Source of the DNA: Lachnospiraceae bacterium
Lineage (GTDB): Bacteria; Bacillota; Clostridia; Lachnospirales; Lachnospiraceae
Direction: 5' to 3'
Assembly: GCA_009774345.1 (NCBI GenBank)
Contig: VSNR01000070.1
Coordinates: 1 to 20,807 of the forward strand
Length of the DNA: 20,807 bases
The number at the start of each line of letters is the position of its first letter. Positions within the stretch are counted from its first letter, which is position 1. The notes below the pieces were generated by a model. The model was given only the letters and a program-made list of their open reading frames with translations. It was not told the origin of the DNA and ran no database searches. The translations under genes were made by a program, and so were the position numbers. Below, piece by piece: positions 1 through 8,363 of the stretch.

Positions 1-1604
1 GCCTTCAGTGCTGCCACATACTCTGCATTGTTCATATCCGGCTTGAATGCATCACTTGTCTTTCCAGACCAGTCATACATAATCTCGATATCATCGAAGT
101 TGCCCCACTTCTCGAAGTTTGCCTTTCCTTCAACGATTGTCTCAAGAATGCCTAAGGTATCTGCCGGTTTTACCTTTGTACCCATGAAATCGCCTGTGTT
201 GACGATATAGCATGCAACGTCCTTCTCCTCAACCAGTTTCTTGAACTTCTCATAGTCGTTTACTAACGGATAGGTTCTGAACGGGTTTGCATAGGGAACG
301 ATTCTCAGCGCATTCAGGTCTGTACCTGCTGCAACACGCTCTGCGGTAGAGGTCTTGGTTGCAAGTGTAGCACCCATAACAGATGCAAGCGCTGCGCCCT
401 TTAATTTTACTACAGGAGGAATGGTCGGGTCTTTCATAATCCAGAAGATTGCATTTACAGGCGCGTCAATCTTGTCCACACGGTTTGGCGACCACAGTTT
501 CGACTTGATAGCACGTCCGTTGCCGTTTCTGATATCTTCTGTTACCAGCTGGATCTTGCCATCCTCGTCCATGGTAGCGGAGCAGTTCTGTGCAGATAAT
601 AAGTATTCATTGTCAGGACATCCTGTAGGATAGTCTGCTGTCTTGTCGAAATAAGTAGGCTCAAGTGCGATGGATGCGCAGGTATCTGTGTTGATGATGA
701 ACGCGTCATCGTGAAGCACCTTGATACCACCAAATGCATCATACTTGCCGCCATGCTTTGCATGTGTCAATGTAGATTTACCTGATCCTGACAGTCCGTA
801 TACAGATGCCACAAACTTCTTGCCGCCTTCCAGAGAGTACTCTTTCTGTCCGCCGTGGCAGGAAGCATAGCCATTTCTGTTTGCGAGCGCCCATGCCATT
901 GTCAGTGTGCCCTTCTTGTGCTCACCAAAATACTTCATACCAAGAATTGCCGCGCAGTTCTGGTTTGTATCGAAGTAGCAGAGTGTCAGAGGATCACTTA
1001 AACAGCTGTAATCAACGTCCGGTGCCTCGTGCGGTGCCCACTGAGGATCAGAGAAGATGTAGATATCCGGCTCGTTGCCATCGCCAACCGGCTTAGAGGT
1101 CTTGTACATTTTTACATACTCATCAGACATATACTGGAAGTTGATCATCCAGTTGTAAAGAAGGTTCTCCTCTCCTTCTGGAATCAGAAGATGTGCCTTT
1201 ACCATAAACTCAGGATCAAGACCTACGAAGCACTCTGCATGGTACATCGTTTTCCAGCGTGTCTCATACACAGCATCCATCACTACCTTGTCCAGTTTTG
1301 TCTGGTCTACGCCCGGCTCACCCTTGATGCGGCGCGCTGCTGCGTAACGTCCTGTAACCGCTCCATCATTGAATAACAGCACTCTTGAATCCTTCTCAAG
1401 ACCAAATGTCTCTCCGTCCTTGATCTTCATATCGGTCACAATTGTTCCCGGTGAATTCTTTGCTAACTCATAGGCTTCCTTTAAAGTGTTTACCTTCACT
1501 ACATTGTTTCCGTAAAAAGCAGCCTCGATGATAGAACGTGTCTTAGAAAATCCTACCTTTCCAGCACCAATCTCGGAAATGGGATAATACGCTTTCGTTG
1601 ACAT
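1..1604 (-). CDS. pckA: Phosphoenolpyruvate carboxykinase (ATP), 3' end outside window
   Basis: Cytosolic enzyme interconverting oxaloacetate + ATP and phosphoenolpyruvate + CO2 + ADP; in gut anaerobes it often runs toward oxaloacetate, but the direction here is inference. Translation from the ATG at 1604 gives 534 residues before the window edge, close to the usual 530-540, so only a few C-terminal residues are missing. Seen directly: the PCK P-loop GLSGSGKST at residues 270-278, followed by the kinase-2 type HDDAF motif, and an N-terminal half with the family's YNWMINFQYMS and FSDPQWAPHEAPD segments. An AAGGAGGA ribosome site at 1611-1618 lies 6 bases from the start. A promoter sits at 1686-1714, giving a leader of about 75 bases. 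The gene is last in the leftward block; no terminator is visible between it and the aminopeptidase gene upstream. Confidence 0.96.
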   Translation of the reverse strand, partial: MSTKAYYPISEIGAGKVGFSKTRSIIEAAFYGNNVVKVNTLKEAYELAKNSPGTIVTDMKIKDGETFGLEKDSRVLLFNDGAVTGRYAAARRIKGEPGVDQTKLDKVVMDAVYETRWKTMYHAECFVGLDPEFMVKAHLLIPEGEENLLYNWMINFQYMSDEYVKMYKTSKPVGDGNEPDIYIFSDPQWAPHEAPDVDYSCLSDPLTLCYFDTNQNCAAILGMKYFGEHKKGTLTMAWALANRNGYASCHGGQKEYSLEGGKKFVASVYGLSGSGKSTLTHAKHGGKYDAFGGIKVLHDDAFIINTDTCASIALEPTYFDKTADYPTGCPDNEYLLSAQNCSATMDEDGKIQLVTEDIRNGNGRAIKSKLWSPNRVDKIDAPVNAIFWIMKDPTIPPVVKLKGAALASVMGATLATKTSTAERVAAGTDLNALRIVPYANPFRTYPLVNDYEKFKKLVEEKDVACYIVNTGDFMGTKVKPADTLGILETIVEGKANFEKWGNFDDIEIMYDWSGKTSDAFKPDMNNAEYVAALK

Positions 1605-1622
1605 ATAAGATCCTCCTTAAAA

Positions 1623-1673
1623 AAATAAATTTATTTCAAACCGTCATGACGCATAGCACTGTCTGAAACGGTT
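1623..1673 (-). promoter_or_regulatory. pckA leader inverted repeats
   Basis: Within the predicted pckA leader, AACCGT (1639-1644) and ACGGTT (1668-1673) form a 6-bp stem around a 23-base loop. A 14-base perfect AT palindrome (1623-1636) follows, ending in a T-rich run just before the ribosome site. This could be a weak attenuator or simply AT-rich leader; no known riboswitch class is recognised. Confidence 0.3.
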
Positions 1674-1685
1674 GTGATCGTAATA

Positions 1686-1714
1686 ATTATCTCAAAACCT
1701 AAGATAAAAGTCAA
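1686..1714 (-). promoter_or_regulatory. Sigma-A-type promoter of pckA
   Basis: On the minus strand TTGACT (1709-1714) and GATAAT (1686-1691) are separated by exactly 17 bases, each one mismatch from consensus. Transcription would start near 1679. Confidence 0.72.
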
Positions 1715-1739
1715 TAAAATTAACATAAACTTCTCAAAA

Positions 1740-3536
1740 TTATACCGCGCGCGTCGCCTTCCTGAGCATTTCAAGCCCCATTCCCTCAAAATAAGGCGAA
1801 AGCTTCTCATAAACACTTTCGTGATACGCATTCAGCCTGCGTATATCAGAAGGCTCCATATACTGTGTGTCAATGGCATCCAAGTCAATCGGCACATAGG
1901 TCAAATGGCGAAATCCCATAAACTGTCCATATTCGTTTTTCTCTCCGCTGACGATCTCCACGATATTCTCTGTGCGGATTCCGTGACTGTCCTCCACGTA
2001 CATTCCCGGCTCGTCCGAGACGATCATTCCCTCCTCAAGCTCCGTCTCGGGCAATTCTGGTCTGTACTGCCATCTCAGACTATGAGGGCCTTCATGGACA
2101 TTTAAAATATAGCCAATGCCATGCCCTGTTCCATGCTTGTAGTCTAACCCGCACTGCCAGAGCGGCTCCCGCGCCACAATATCAAGATTCCTGCCTGTAC
2201 AGCCATGTAAAAATTTCGCGTCTGCCAGACGCAGCATCGAACAGGCAACCTTCGTAAAATGCATCTTCATCTCGTCAGTGACGGGTCCCAGCGCGATTGT
2301 CCTTGTCACATCTGTCGTGCCGCCGTCGTATTGTCCTCCTGAGTCAACCAGATAAAATCCATCTGCCTCTATTTTGCTGAAATGCTCTTTTGTCGCACTG
2401 TAATGCGCCATCGCCGCATTTGCCTTATAAGCGCTGATTGTAGGGAAAGACAGGTCCAGAAATCCCGGGATTTTGGCTCTCATGCCATCCAGCTTTGCAG
2501 CCACACTCAGCTCATCCATCGGCACTTTCCCTGCATTTTCTTTCATCCAGAAGAGAAACTTGGTCAAAACGGCGCTGTCTTTGATATAGCAGTCTCTGAT
2601 ATGGGCAAGCTCCACTGGATTCTTGACTGCTTTGAGCAGTTCTGTTGGATTCTTCTTGTCCAGCAGCTCGGCGCGGCTCTGAACCAGCTTGTATAACATA
2701 TAGCTGAGATCCGCACTCGAACACCACACTTTTCCATTCATCTCACACGTTTTGAGATATGCTGCAACGTTGTCATAGTCCTCACAGTGCACACCGCTCT
2801 TCTCCAAATGCTGCTCTGTCTCTGCTGTCAATGCTTCCGCCTGAATAAATAAGACTGCTTTGTCCTTTGAGACGTATGTATAAGAAAGCGCTACAGGATT
2901 ACATTCCACGTCGTTTGCACGAATATTATAAAGCCACATAATATCATCGAGCTTTGAGACCAGAAGATGCTCTGCCCCTTCTTCTGCCATTTTCTCACGC
3001 ACCTTGGCGAGTTTCTCTGTAACGCTCATGCCGCAGCTCTCCTCGGACACAATCCACAGCCTGCTCACAGGTCTTTTCGGTCTGTCCTGCCAAAGCTGCG
3101 ACGCAATATCTTTATCATAAACAAATGTTACATTTTTCCCGTCAAGCGTTTCTTCTAACTCTTTTCCAAAAAAAGCGTCCACCACCCTGCCGTCAAAGCC
3201 GATTGTCTGCCCCTGCGTAACGTTCTTCTCAAGATACTCTTTGATCTTGGGCACGCCCTCCTCCAGCATTTTATATAAGACAATGCCTGAGCCTTTGAGC
3301 TCATTTTCTGCCTGCACAAAATACCTGCCGTCTGTCCAAAGTCCTGCTTCTTTGGCACTCACCACCAGCGTTCCGGCAGAACCGGTAAATCCAGACAAAA
3401 ATTCCCGCATCTTAAAATGTGCATGGACATATTCTGAATTATGATAGTCTGCTGTCGGCACGATATAATAATCAATGCCTGATTCTTTGAGCAATTTTTG
3501 CAGTGCTGCAATTCGCTGTTTTTCTAGTTCTCCCAT
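1740..3536 (-). CDS. Xaa-Pro aminopeptidase, three-domain M24B type
   Basis: Metallopeptidase of 598 residues that removes an N-terminal residue preceding proline; probably cytosolic, since no signal peptide is seen. The length and layout match the long, three-domain aminopeptidase P type (as in eukaryotic XPNPEP1), not the roughly 440-residue E. coli PepP: two creatinase-like N-terminal domains (about 1-300), a pita-bread catalytic domain (about 310-530) and the short C-terminal M24 extension. Expected metal ligands are all present: D398 (DSGGQYD), D409 (TTDVTRT), H472 (GTGHGIG), E509 (DEPGMY) and E523 (RTENIVEI). The start at 3536 has a GAGGG-type ribosome site. The gene follows a small membrane protein gene by 23 bases, so the two are probably cotranscribed. 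No terminator was found after it. Confidence 0.93.
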   Translation of the reverse strand: MGELEKQRIAALQKLLKESGIDYYIVPTADYHNSEYVHAHFKMREFLSGFTGSAGTLVVSAKEAGLWTDGRYFVQAENELKGSGIVLYKMLEEGVPKIKEYLEKNVTQGQTIGFDGRVVDAFFGKELEETLDGKNVTFVYDKDIASQLWQDRPKRPVSRLWIVSEESCGMSVTEKLAKVREKMAEEGAEHLLVSKLDDIMWLYNIRANDVECNPVALSYTYVSKDKAVLFIQAEALTAETEQHLEKSGVHCEDYDNVAAYLKTCEMNGKVWCSSADLSYMLYKLVQSRAELLDKKNPTELLKAVKNPVELAHIRDCYIKDSAVLTKFLFWMKENAGKVPMDELSVAAKLDGMRAKIPGFLDLSFPTISAYKANAAMAHYSATKEHFSKIEADGFYLVDSGGQYDGGTTDVTRTIALGPVTDEMKMHFTKVACSMLRLADAKFLHGCTGRNLDIVAREPLWQCGLDYKHGTGHGIGYILNVHEGPHSLRWQYRPELPETELEEGMIVSDEPGMYVEDSHGIRTENIVEIVSGEKNEYGQFMGFRHLTYVPIDLDAIDTQYMEPSDIRRLNAYHESVYEKLSPYFEGMGLEMLRKATRAV

Positions 3537-3559
3537 AATAACATCCCTCTTCTTTTACC

Positions 3560-3901
3560 TTATCCGGCCAAATATTTTTTCTGTGCATACATCAGCACCA
3601 TACCATATACTACAATCACGACTACCAGCGCAACCCGCATCACGGTCTCAGCGGGTGGACAGGTCTCTAAGATTTCAAACATGCCAAACAACCCGGACAC
3701 CAAAAGCGCAATTCCCGTCCCCAATGTATATGGAAGTATAAAACGGATAAATCCTGCCGGGTCTTTTGCCTGTTCCATCAAAAAGCCCTTTCCTGTGAGC
3801 ATCTCTGGAATTTTGCTGCCTGTCTTCATCTGGACTGTCTCATAGATGACATAGACACCACAAATCATAATCACGAAATCCAATATCATTCCAAAGTTCA
3901 T
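3560..3901 (-). CDS. Small three-helix membrane protein of unknown function
   Basis: Predicted 113-residue integral membrane protein that I cannot assign to a named family. Three hydrophobic stretches are visible: residues about 4-22, 52-76 and 86-105, separated by a short polar loop containing TGSKIPEM and KDPAGF. The frame stays open upstream to 4048, but the start at 3901 is preferred: it has an AGAAGGTG ribosome site at suitable spacing and begins the hydrophobic helix immediately, whereas the upstream part runs backward through the thrC terminator and a GC-rich hairpin and looks non-coding. It lies 23 bases ahead of the aminopeptidase gene. No clear promoter was found in the short gap after thrC, so expression may depend on read-through from thrC. 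Confidence 0.72.
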   Translation of the reverse strand: MNFGMILDFVIMICGVYVIYETVQMKTGSKIPEMLTGKGFLMEQAKDPAGFIRFILPYTLGTGIALLVSGLFGMFEILETCPPAETVMRVALVVVIVVYGMVLMYAQKKYLAG

Positions 3902-3958
3902 CTGTACACCTTCTTTCCATGAATCGGGCAGGGAAGAGTCATCTTCACCTACTCGCGC

Positions 3959-3983
3959 CGGGCACCCGTCAGCTGGGTGCCCG
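3959..3983. repeat. GC-rich hairpin, 9-bp perfect stem
   Basis: CGGGCACCC (3959-3967) and GGGTGCCCG (3975-3983) are perfect inverted repeats around a 7-base loop. Neither strand has a T-run after it, so it is not a classical intrinsic terminator. It sits between the thrC terminator and the ribosome site of the small membrane protein gene. Confidence 0.6.
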
Positions 3984-3994
3984 TGTGCACAAAT

Positions 3995-4030
3995 AAAAAC
4001 TCCTGTCCCCAGTGTGGACGAAGAGTTTTT
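3995..4030 (-). terminator. Intrinsic terminator after thrC
   Basis: On the minus strand AAAAACTC pairs with GAGTTTTT, with an inner GTCC/GGAC stem, ending in TTTTTATTT. It begins about 15 bases after the thrC stop codon. Confidence 0.75.
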
Positions 4031-4044
4031 ATGCTTCACCATGC

Positions 4045-5535
4045 TCACTGAATCTCAAGGAAACGCATCACTACGGATTTCATGTCCTCTTTGTCACAGA
4101 CTGTCGTGTGGAGTACTGGCGCTGTGCGGATTTCTTCGATCGCCTTAGGCACTGTGACATTGGCGAGCTTAGACAACTCATCCACAAGTTCAAAATCCCC
4201 CATTGTATCGTACTTTGCATCAATCGCATTCATCACGCTTCTAGTGAACTTAAACGGGCTTGCCGTCGATGCCAGCACGGTTTTTGTATTATCTCCAGTC
4301 TCTTGTCTGTATTTATGATATACCGCGGCAGCGACAGCCGTGTGTGTATCAATCACGTAGCCTGTCTTTTCATACAGGCTCTGAATCATTTCTGCCGTCT
4401 CTGTTTCCGACGCATAATTACCATAAAAATCTTCCATCTGCGCCTTCATATCAGCAGTGATCTCATACTTTCCAGATGCTGATAAATCCTGCATAAATGC
4501 TGCGTTTTTGTCAGCATTGGCACCTGCGGTCAGATAGATCAGACGTTCAAGATTGCTTGAGATCAAAATATCCATAGAGGGAGAACTTGTGAGAACAAAC
4601 TCACGGTTTCTGTCATAAATCCCTGTCTCAAAGAAATCATAAAGCACTTTATTTTCGTTGGATGCACAGATTAACTTTGCAATGGGCACTCCCATGTTCT
4701 TCGCAAAGTACGCTGCAAGAATATTGCCGAAATTTCCGGTGGGGACGACCACATTCATCTTCTCCCCCTGCTCAATCCTGCCTTCCTTCAAAAGCTGCGC
4801 ATATGCATACACATAGTAGACTACCTGCGGTACAAGCCTTCCTATGTTGATAGAATTTGCTGAAGAGAATTGAAATCCAGCCTGATTCATTGTCTCAGCC
4901 AGCTCCTTGTCACCAAATAACTGCTTTACGCCAGTCTGGGCATCGTCGAAATTCCCTGTGATGCCAACGACAAACGTATTCTCCCCTCTCTGTGTGACCA
5001 TCTGTTTTTCCTGAATCGGGCTGACGCCATTTTTCGGATAAAAGACGATAATCCTCGTCCCCTTCACGTCCGCAAAGCCAGCCAGCGCTGCCTTGCCTGT
5101 ATCACCGCTCGTCGCCGTGAGTATCACGATTTCATTTTTCACATGATTCTTCTTAGCAGATGTGATCAGTAAATGCGGCAGGATGGAGAGCGCCATATCC
5201 TTAAATGCGATGGTTGCACCATGAAACAGCTCCAGATAATAAGTTCCATCCGCCTCCACAATCGGCGCGATCACTTCTGTGTCAAATTTACTGTCGTATG
5301 CTTTACGAATGCAGTCCTTGAGCTCTGACTCTGTAAAGTCTGTCAAAAACAGCTTCATGACTTCGTAAGCTGTCTCCTGATATGTCATTTGTGATAACTC
5401 CTCAAGACTCTTGTCCAGTCTGGGCAGCGTCTCAGGCACATACAGACCGCCATCCTGTGCCAGCCCCTGCAAAATCGCCTGTGATGCGCTTACTGCCTCG
5501 CTGTTGCTTCTTGTGCTTTTGTAACGTAACTCCAT
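4045..5535 (-). CDS. thrC: Threonine synthase
   Basis: PLP-dependent enzyme converting O-phospho-L-homoserine to L-threonine and phosphate, the last step of threonine synthesis, in the cytosol. The 496 residues match the longer bacterial/fungal-type threonine synthase. Visible marks: N-terminal YKSTRS and LAQDGGLYVPE, the PLP lysine in FHGATIAFKDMAL (K112), the TATSGDTGKAAL phosphate-binding motif, the SANSINIGRL segment, and the VPTGNFGN glycine-rich loop. The open frame extends 15 codons further upstream, but the ATG at 5535 has an AGAGGAG ribosome site at the right distance and starts with the family's usual N-terminus. The gene has its own promoter (5609-5637) and a terminator (3995-4030), so it is probably a single-gene transcript. 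No T-box or threonine leader is visible in the roughly 65-base leader. Confidence 0.96.
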   Translation of the reverse strand: MELRYKSTRSNSEAVSASQAILQGLAQDGGLYVPETLPRLDKSLEELSQMTYQETAYEVMKLFLTDFTESELKDCIRKAYDSKFDTEVIAPIVEADGTYYLELFHGATIAFKDMALSILPHLLITSAKKNHVKNEIVILTATSGDTGKAALAGFADVKGTRIIVFYPKNGVSPIQEKQMVTQRGENTFVVGITGNFDDAQTGVKQLFGDKELAETMNQAGFQFSSANSINIGRLVPQVVYYVYAYAQLLKEGRIEQGEKMNVVVPTGNFGNILAAYFAKNMGVPIAKLICASNENKVLYDFFETGIYDRNREFVLTSSPSMDILISSNLERLIYLTAGANADKNAAFMQDLSASGKYEITADMKAQMEDFYGNYASETETAEMIQSLYEKTGYVIDTHTAVAAAVYHKYRQETGDNTKTVLASTASPFKFTRSVMNAIDAKYDTMGDFELVDELSKLANVTVPKAIEEIRTAPVLHTTVCDKEDMKSVVMRFLEIQ

Positions 5536-5608
5536 TTCACTTTCTCCTCTAAATTTAATTCTATTCAATACTTCTAACACCTGTATGCTGTATTCTTTTC
5601 AATGGTTA

Positions 5609-5637
5609 AGTATATCATAGTGTTTTAAATTATACAA
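5609..5637 (-). promoter_or_regulatory. Extended -10 promoter of thrC
   Basis: Minus strand TTGTAT (5632-5637), 17-base spacer, then TATACT (5609-5614) preceded by TG at the extended -10 position. The -35 element overlaps the stop codon of the HipA-like gene. Confidence 0.58.
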
Positions 5638-6742
5638 TGCCCAATTCCTGTATCCTTCCATATACTTTCTCAAAAATATATTGATAGTTCTTATTTCGCT
5701 CGACTGTCTTTACAAACTTATCTTCATTAAAGAGAATATTGGTATAGTCTTTATACTGAAATGCCAGCTCTCTCAAGGATTCCTTTGTGTTAAACATCTG
5801 ACTTAACGTGTCATTCGCATCATGTGCAAAATAATCTGCCACCAATGCACAATTAAAATCAAACAGCGGCGCCAGATGCTCGATCTTCCCTGTCTGATTA
5901 TTCATCATAAATCCATAGTTCTGTGTATGCCGGTCTGTGTTGACAATAATGTAATCCAACACTGGAATACAAGCAAATTCCGCACCCCAGCGCTCAAGGC
6001 AGTATTTTCTGAAATCTATGCCGCAGCGCCGGCAATAATCCATAACCTCCCACGCCTCCACAAAAGAATACTCCTCGCCCACGAAATTTTTGCAGATAGA
6101 GACATGTCCCATACCATCCATCATATCTTTGTCGTCTCCGACATACGTTACACTCTCAATCGTATTCTCAAAACATTCCATAATCTCTGATGCTAGGATT
6201 TCCATCCTTGTGTTCACCGAGTCTTTGGTCTTGTCTGATTTTATCAGATATAAAGTGTTTCCCATACGAACCCACCCTTTGCGGAAAAGCCCTTTTGTCG
6301 TCAATTCCGGGCAGATCGGACTTGTCGTAATCGTAGGGCTATAGCCTCCCAATGACAAATCAATAATATCCTTTAACTTATTTTCCCGAATATTGATATC
6401 CTCCCACCTGCCAGTGTCATCCTCATCCTGAATCCAATAGCTGTCCTGAATAGATACGCCTTTGCATCGGATACATATATCTACCCTGTTGTCGATCGTA
6501 TCTGTCTGCGGTATCTGATAAACTGCATAAATCTTCTTGGCATTATCTCTCGACAGCGACAGCATCCTGCTGCTCAGATAGTTCTTCACTGCCTGCACAT
6601 TGGATAGAATATTCTTCATGGAAGGTATTCTTTGGATATTTTTTCGCAGAGAATAAGGCAGTAATTCTTCTTTGAGTACCTCCACTGTAAAATCTGGAAA
6701 ATTAAAATATAATATCTTTGTATTTCCTAACATTAAAAACAT
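5630..6742 (-). CDS. HipA-like (CtkA-type) serine/threonine kinase, solitary
   Basis: Protein kinase-like enzyme of 370 residues in the HipA superfamily; target unknown. Visible motifs: a glycine-rich SLGGYSPT segment, a likely ATP-binding lysine in LYLIKSD (K168), the catalytic loop NTDRHTQNYG (D270, H272, N275) and the metal-binding APLFDFN (D295), in the order typical of HipA kinases. The N-terminal 120 residues are not recognised and differ from classical HipA N-domains. Start choice: ATG at 6742 is favoured because GGTGAG lies 5 bases upstream; ATG at 6754 is also possible. No HipB-like helix-turn-helix gene lies on either side: upstream is a wall hydrolase, downstream is thrC. A strong promoter directly precedes it, so it appears to be transcribed alone. 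It may be a regulatory kinase instead of a toxin; this is inference. Confidence 0.82.
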   Translation of the reverse strand: MFLMLGNTKILYFNFPDFTVEVLKEELLPYSLRKNIQRIPSMKNILSNVQAVKNYLSSRMLSLSRDNAKKIYAVYQIPQTDTIDNRVDICIRCKGVSIQDSYWIQDEDDTGRWEDINIRENKLKDIIDLSLGGYSPTITTSPICPELTTKGLFRKGWVRMGNTLYLIKSDKTKDSVNTRMEILASEIMECFENTIESVTYVGDDKDMMDGMGHVSICKNFVGEEYSFVEAWEVMDYCRRCGIDFRKYCLERWGAEFACIPVLDYIIVNTDRHTQNYGFMMNNQTGKIEHLAPLFDFNCALVADYFAHDANDTLSQMFNTKESLRELAFQYKDYTNILFNEDKFVKTVERNKNYQYIFEKVYGRIQELGIV

Positions 6743-6785
6743 TGCTCTCACCATTTATCTTTATAGTAGCGTACACTCCGAATAT

Positions 6786-6814
6786 AGTATATCATAAAAA
6801 GAGCTGTCACTCAA
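6786..6814 (-). promoter_or_regulatory. Promoter of the HipA-like kinase gene
   Basis: Minus strand TTGAGT (6809-6814), 17-base spacer, TATACT (6786-6791) with a TG extended -10. It starts six bases after the wall hydrolase stop codon. Confidence 0.65.
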
Positions 6815-6819
6815 TATTT

Positions 6820-7419
6820 TTATCGCGTATAAAAATCATGTCCACCATAAGAAAACAAAAAAGTCAATTGATTATCAAACCATTTTACATTCTCATCCAT
6901 CGCATACTTTCTTGCCATAAAGAACAACGCACCGCCTGAAATATCCTCCCCCCAAAGTGCACTGTACACAACATCCCTGGTTTCCTCTGACACTGTGACC
7001 TCATTGATCTTGCCGTTTGATACCGGTGAAAACTGTGTCACATTCTGTGCTTTCTGATATACAACATCGGTGACATTATTCGGAAACTTTTTATTTTTCA
7101 CGCGGTTGATCACCACATTCGCCACAAGCAGCTTCCCTGTCCTGTCCTCGCCGCCCGCTTCTGCTTCTACAATTCTCATAAGGGTGTCCAGATCTTTTTC
7201 TGATACATCTATACAATAATGGGGTTTTAAGATTTCATATGAAATGATGCGTTCCAGGGATTCAAAGCTTTCCATTGCTACCTGCTCTGTCACCACTGAC
7301 ACTTTTTTCTGTGTATCCGCAGTGCCAGCCTGTACATCATACTGCTTCGAAAAAATCAGTAATACCGTAAATATGGTGTATGCAATAAATAGAAGGATAT
7401 TGCTTCTTGAATACATCAT
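6820..7419 (-). CDS. SleB/CwlJ-family cell wall hydrolase
   Basis: Predicted membrane-anchored peptidoglycan hydrolase of the Hydrolase_2 (SleB/CwlJ) family, 199 residues. Residues about 8-23 form a single hydrophobic helix (signal anchor or signal peptide), followed by a linker and the catalytic domain from about residue 76. The motif LMRIVEAEAGGEDRTGK matches the family's conserved segment, with E87 the likely catalytic glutamate; VVINRV, the GALFFMA strand and the C-terminal GGHDFYTR are also typical. In spore formers SleB degrades spore cortex during germination, but many family members act on vegetative wall, so a spore role is only possible. The ATG at 7419 follows a GAAAGGAAAG ribosome site. 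It is divergent from the response regulator gene across a 211-base gap. Confidence 0.86.
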   Translation of the reverse strand: MMYSRSNILLFIAYTIFTVLLIFSKQYDVQAGTADTQKKVSVVTEQVAMESFESLERIISYEILKPHYCIDVSEKDLDTLMRIVEAEAGGEDRTGKLLVANVVINRVKNKKFPNNVTDVVYQKAQNVTQFSPVSNGKINEVTVSEETRDVVYSALWGEDISGGALFFMARKYAMDENVKWFDNQLTFLFSYGGHDFYTR

Positions 7420-7563
7420 CCGTTTTTCTTTCCTTTCAAATTTTTACCTTTTATTAGTCTATTCGCTTGTCCTTAAAATAATACTTAAAACTTTCTAAAA
7501 TATAATCTAAGGCAGGAACAACTCCTTCTGAAAATAAATCTATGAAATCATGTGAACATCAGA

Positions 7564-7593
7564 TTGCCAAAAATCAAAGGACTATGCTATACT
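7564..7593 (+). promoter_or_regulatory. Promoter of the LytTR regulator operon
   Basis: TTGCCA (7564-7569), 18-base spacer, TATACT (7588-7593) with TG at the extended -10 position. AGGAGG at 7617-7622 is the ribosome site. I could not identify clear paired LytTR binding repeats upstream. Confidence 0.62.
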
Positions 7594-7630
7594 CATAAAA
7601 ACGCCAGGTTCATTTCAGGAGGAACACACT

Positions 7631-8344
7631 ATGCTTCAAATTGCAATCTGCGATGATGAACAATATTACAGAGAGAAGATACAGTTCTTCATAAGCCAAT
7701 ACTTTGACGAACAAAATCTCGAGTATACCATTCATCTGTATGCATCTGGAGAACAATTCTTATCCCAGTTTGAAAACAGTATGAAATATGATATTGTTTT
7801 TATGGATATCAGTATGAAGAACCTTAACGGCATACAGACTGCAGCACAGCTTCGAGCATTTCACAGCTCTACGTTTCTTGTATTTGTGACGGCTTTTATT
7901 GACTATGCACTCGAAGGTTACAAAGTCAATGCTGTGCGATATATTATGAAGGATACACTGGACACTGGCATCTCAGAATGTCTTGATGCCATTCTGCACA
8001 AAATGCAGCTGGCGAAAGTTACTTTTCATTTTATAAATGGGGAAAAGACACTGTATACAGATAATATTCTCTATATAGAAAGTCAAAAACATAAAACTTT
8101 CTTCCATTATATGCAGTCTGGCATGATTACGCTCCAGCTTTATGAGAAACTGGACTGCATTGAGCAAAAACTCGCTGATTACGACTTTTTAAGACTTCAC
8201 AAAAGTTACCTTGTCAATATGAAGCACATTGTCAAACTCACAAACTACACAGCCCTTCTCGATACAGGCGATGAAATTCCTATCCCGCGTATGCGATATC
8301 AAGCGGTCAGAGAACGTTTTACTGCTTACAAAGGAAAACTATAA
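7631..8344 (+). CDS. LytTR-family response regulator (AgrA/VirR type)
   Basis: DNA-binding response regulator of 237 residues. The receiver domain (about 1-120) has the acidic pair D8-D9, phosphoacceptor D59 (VFMDIS), T87 and K107, i.e. the complete phosphorylation pocket. The C-terminal half (about 135-235) is a LytTR DNA-binding domain, with the characteristic DNILYIES, FLRLHKSYLVNM and IPIPR segments. It is expected to be phosphorylated by the sensor kinase encoded 19 bases downstream. The ATG at 7631 has a perfect AGGAGG eight bases upstream. Related regulators (AgrA, VirR, ComE) control peptide-signal, bacteriocin or envelope genes; the target here is not evident, although a lipoprotein gene follows in the same direction. 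Confidence 0.93.
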   Translation: MLQIAICDDEQYYREKIQFFISQYFDEQNLEYTIHLYASGEQFLSQFENSMKYDIVFMDISMKNLNGIQTAAQLRAFHSSTFLVFVTAFIDYALEGYKVNAVRYIMKDTLDTGISECLDAILHKMQLAKVTFHFINGEKTLYTDNILYIESQKHKTFFHYMQSGMITLQLYEKLDCIEQKLADYDFLRLHKSYLVNMKHIVKLTNYTALLDTGDEIPIPRMRYQAVRERFTAYKGKL

Positions 8345-8363
8345 AAAACAGGAGTATTAAGAT

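Noticed and set aside
3902..4048. Longer N-terminus for the small membrane protein (162 residues)
   Set aside because: The extension is encoded by the thrC terminator and GC hairpin, has no ribosome site at its ATG, and precedes a well-placed start at 3901.
5536..5602. T-box or amino-acid leader for thrC
   Set aside because: The leader is only about 65 bases, has no threonine-rich peptide and no T-box motif.
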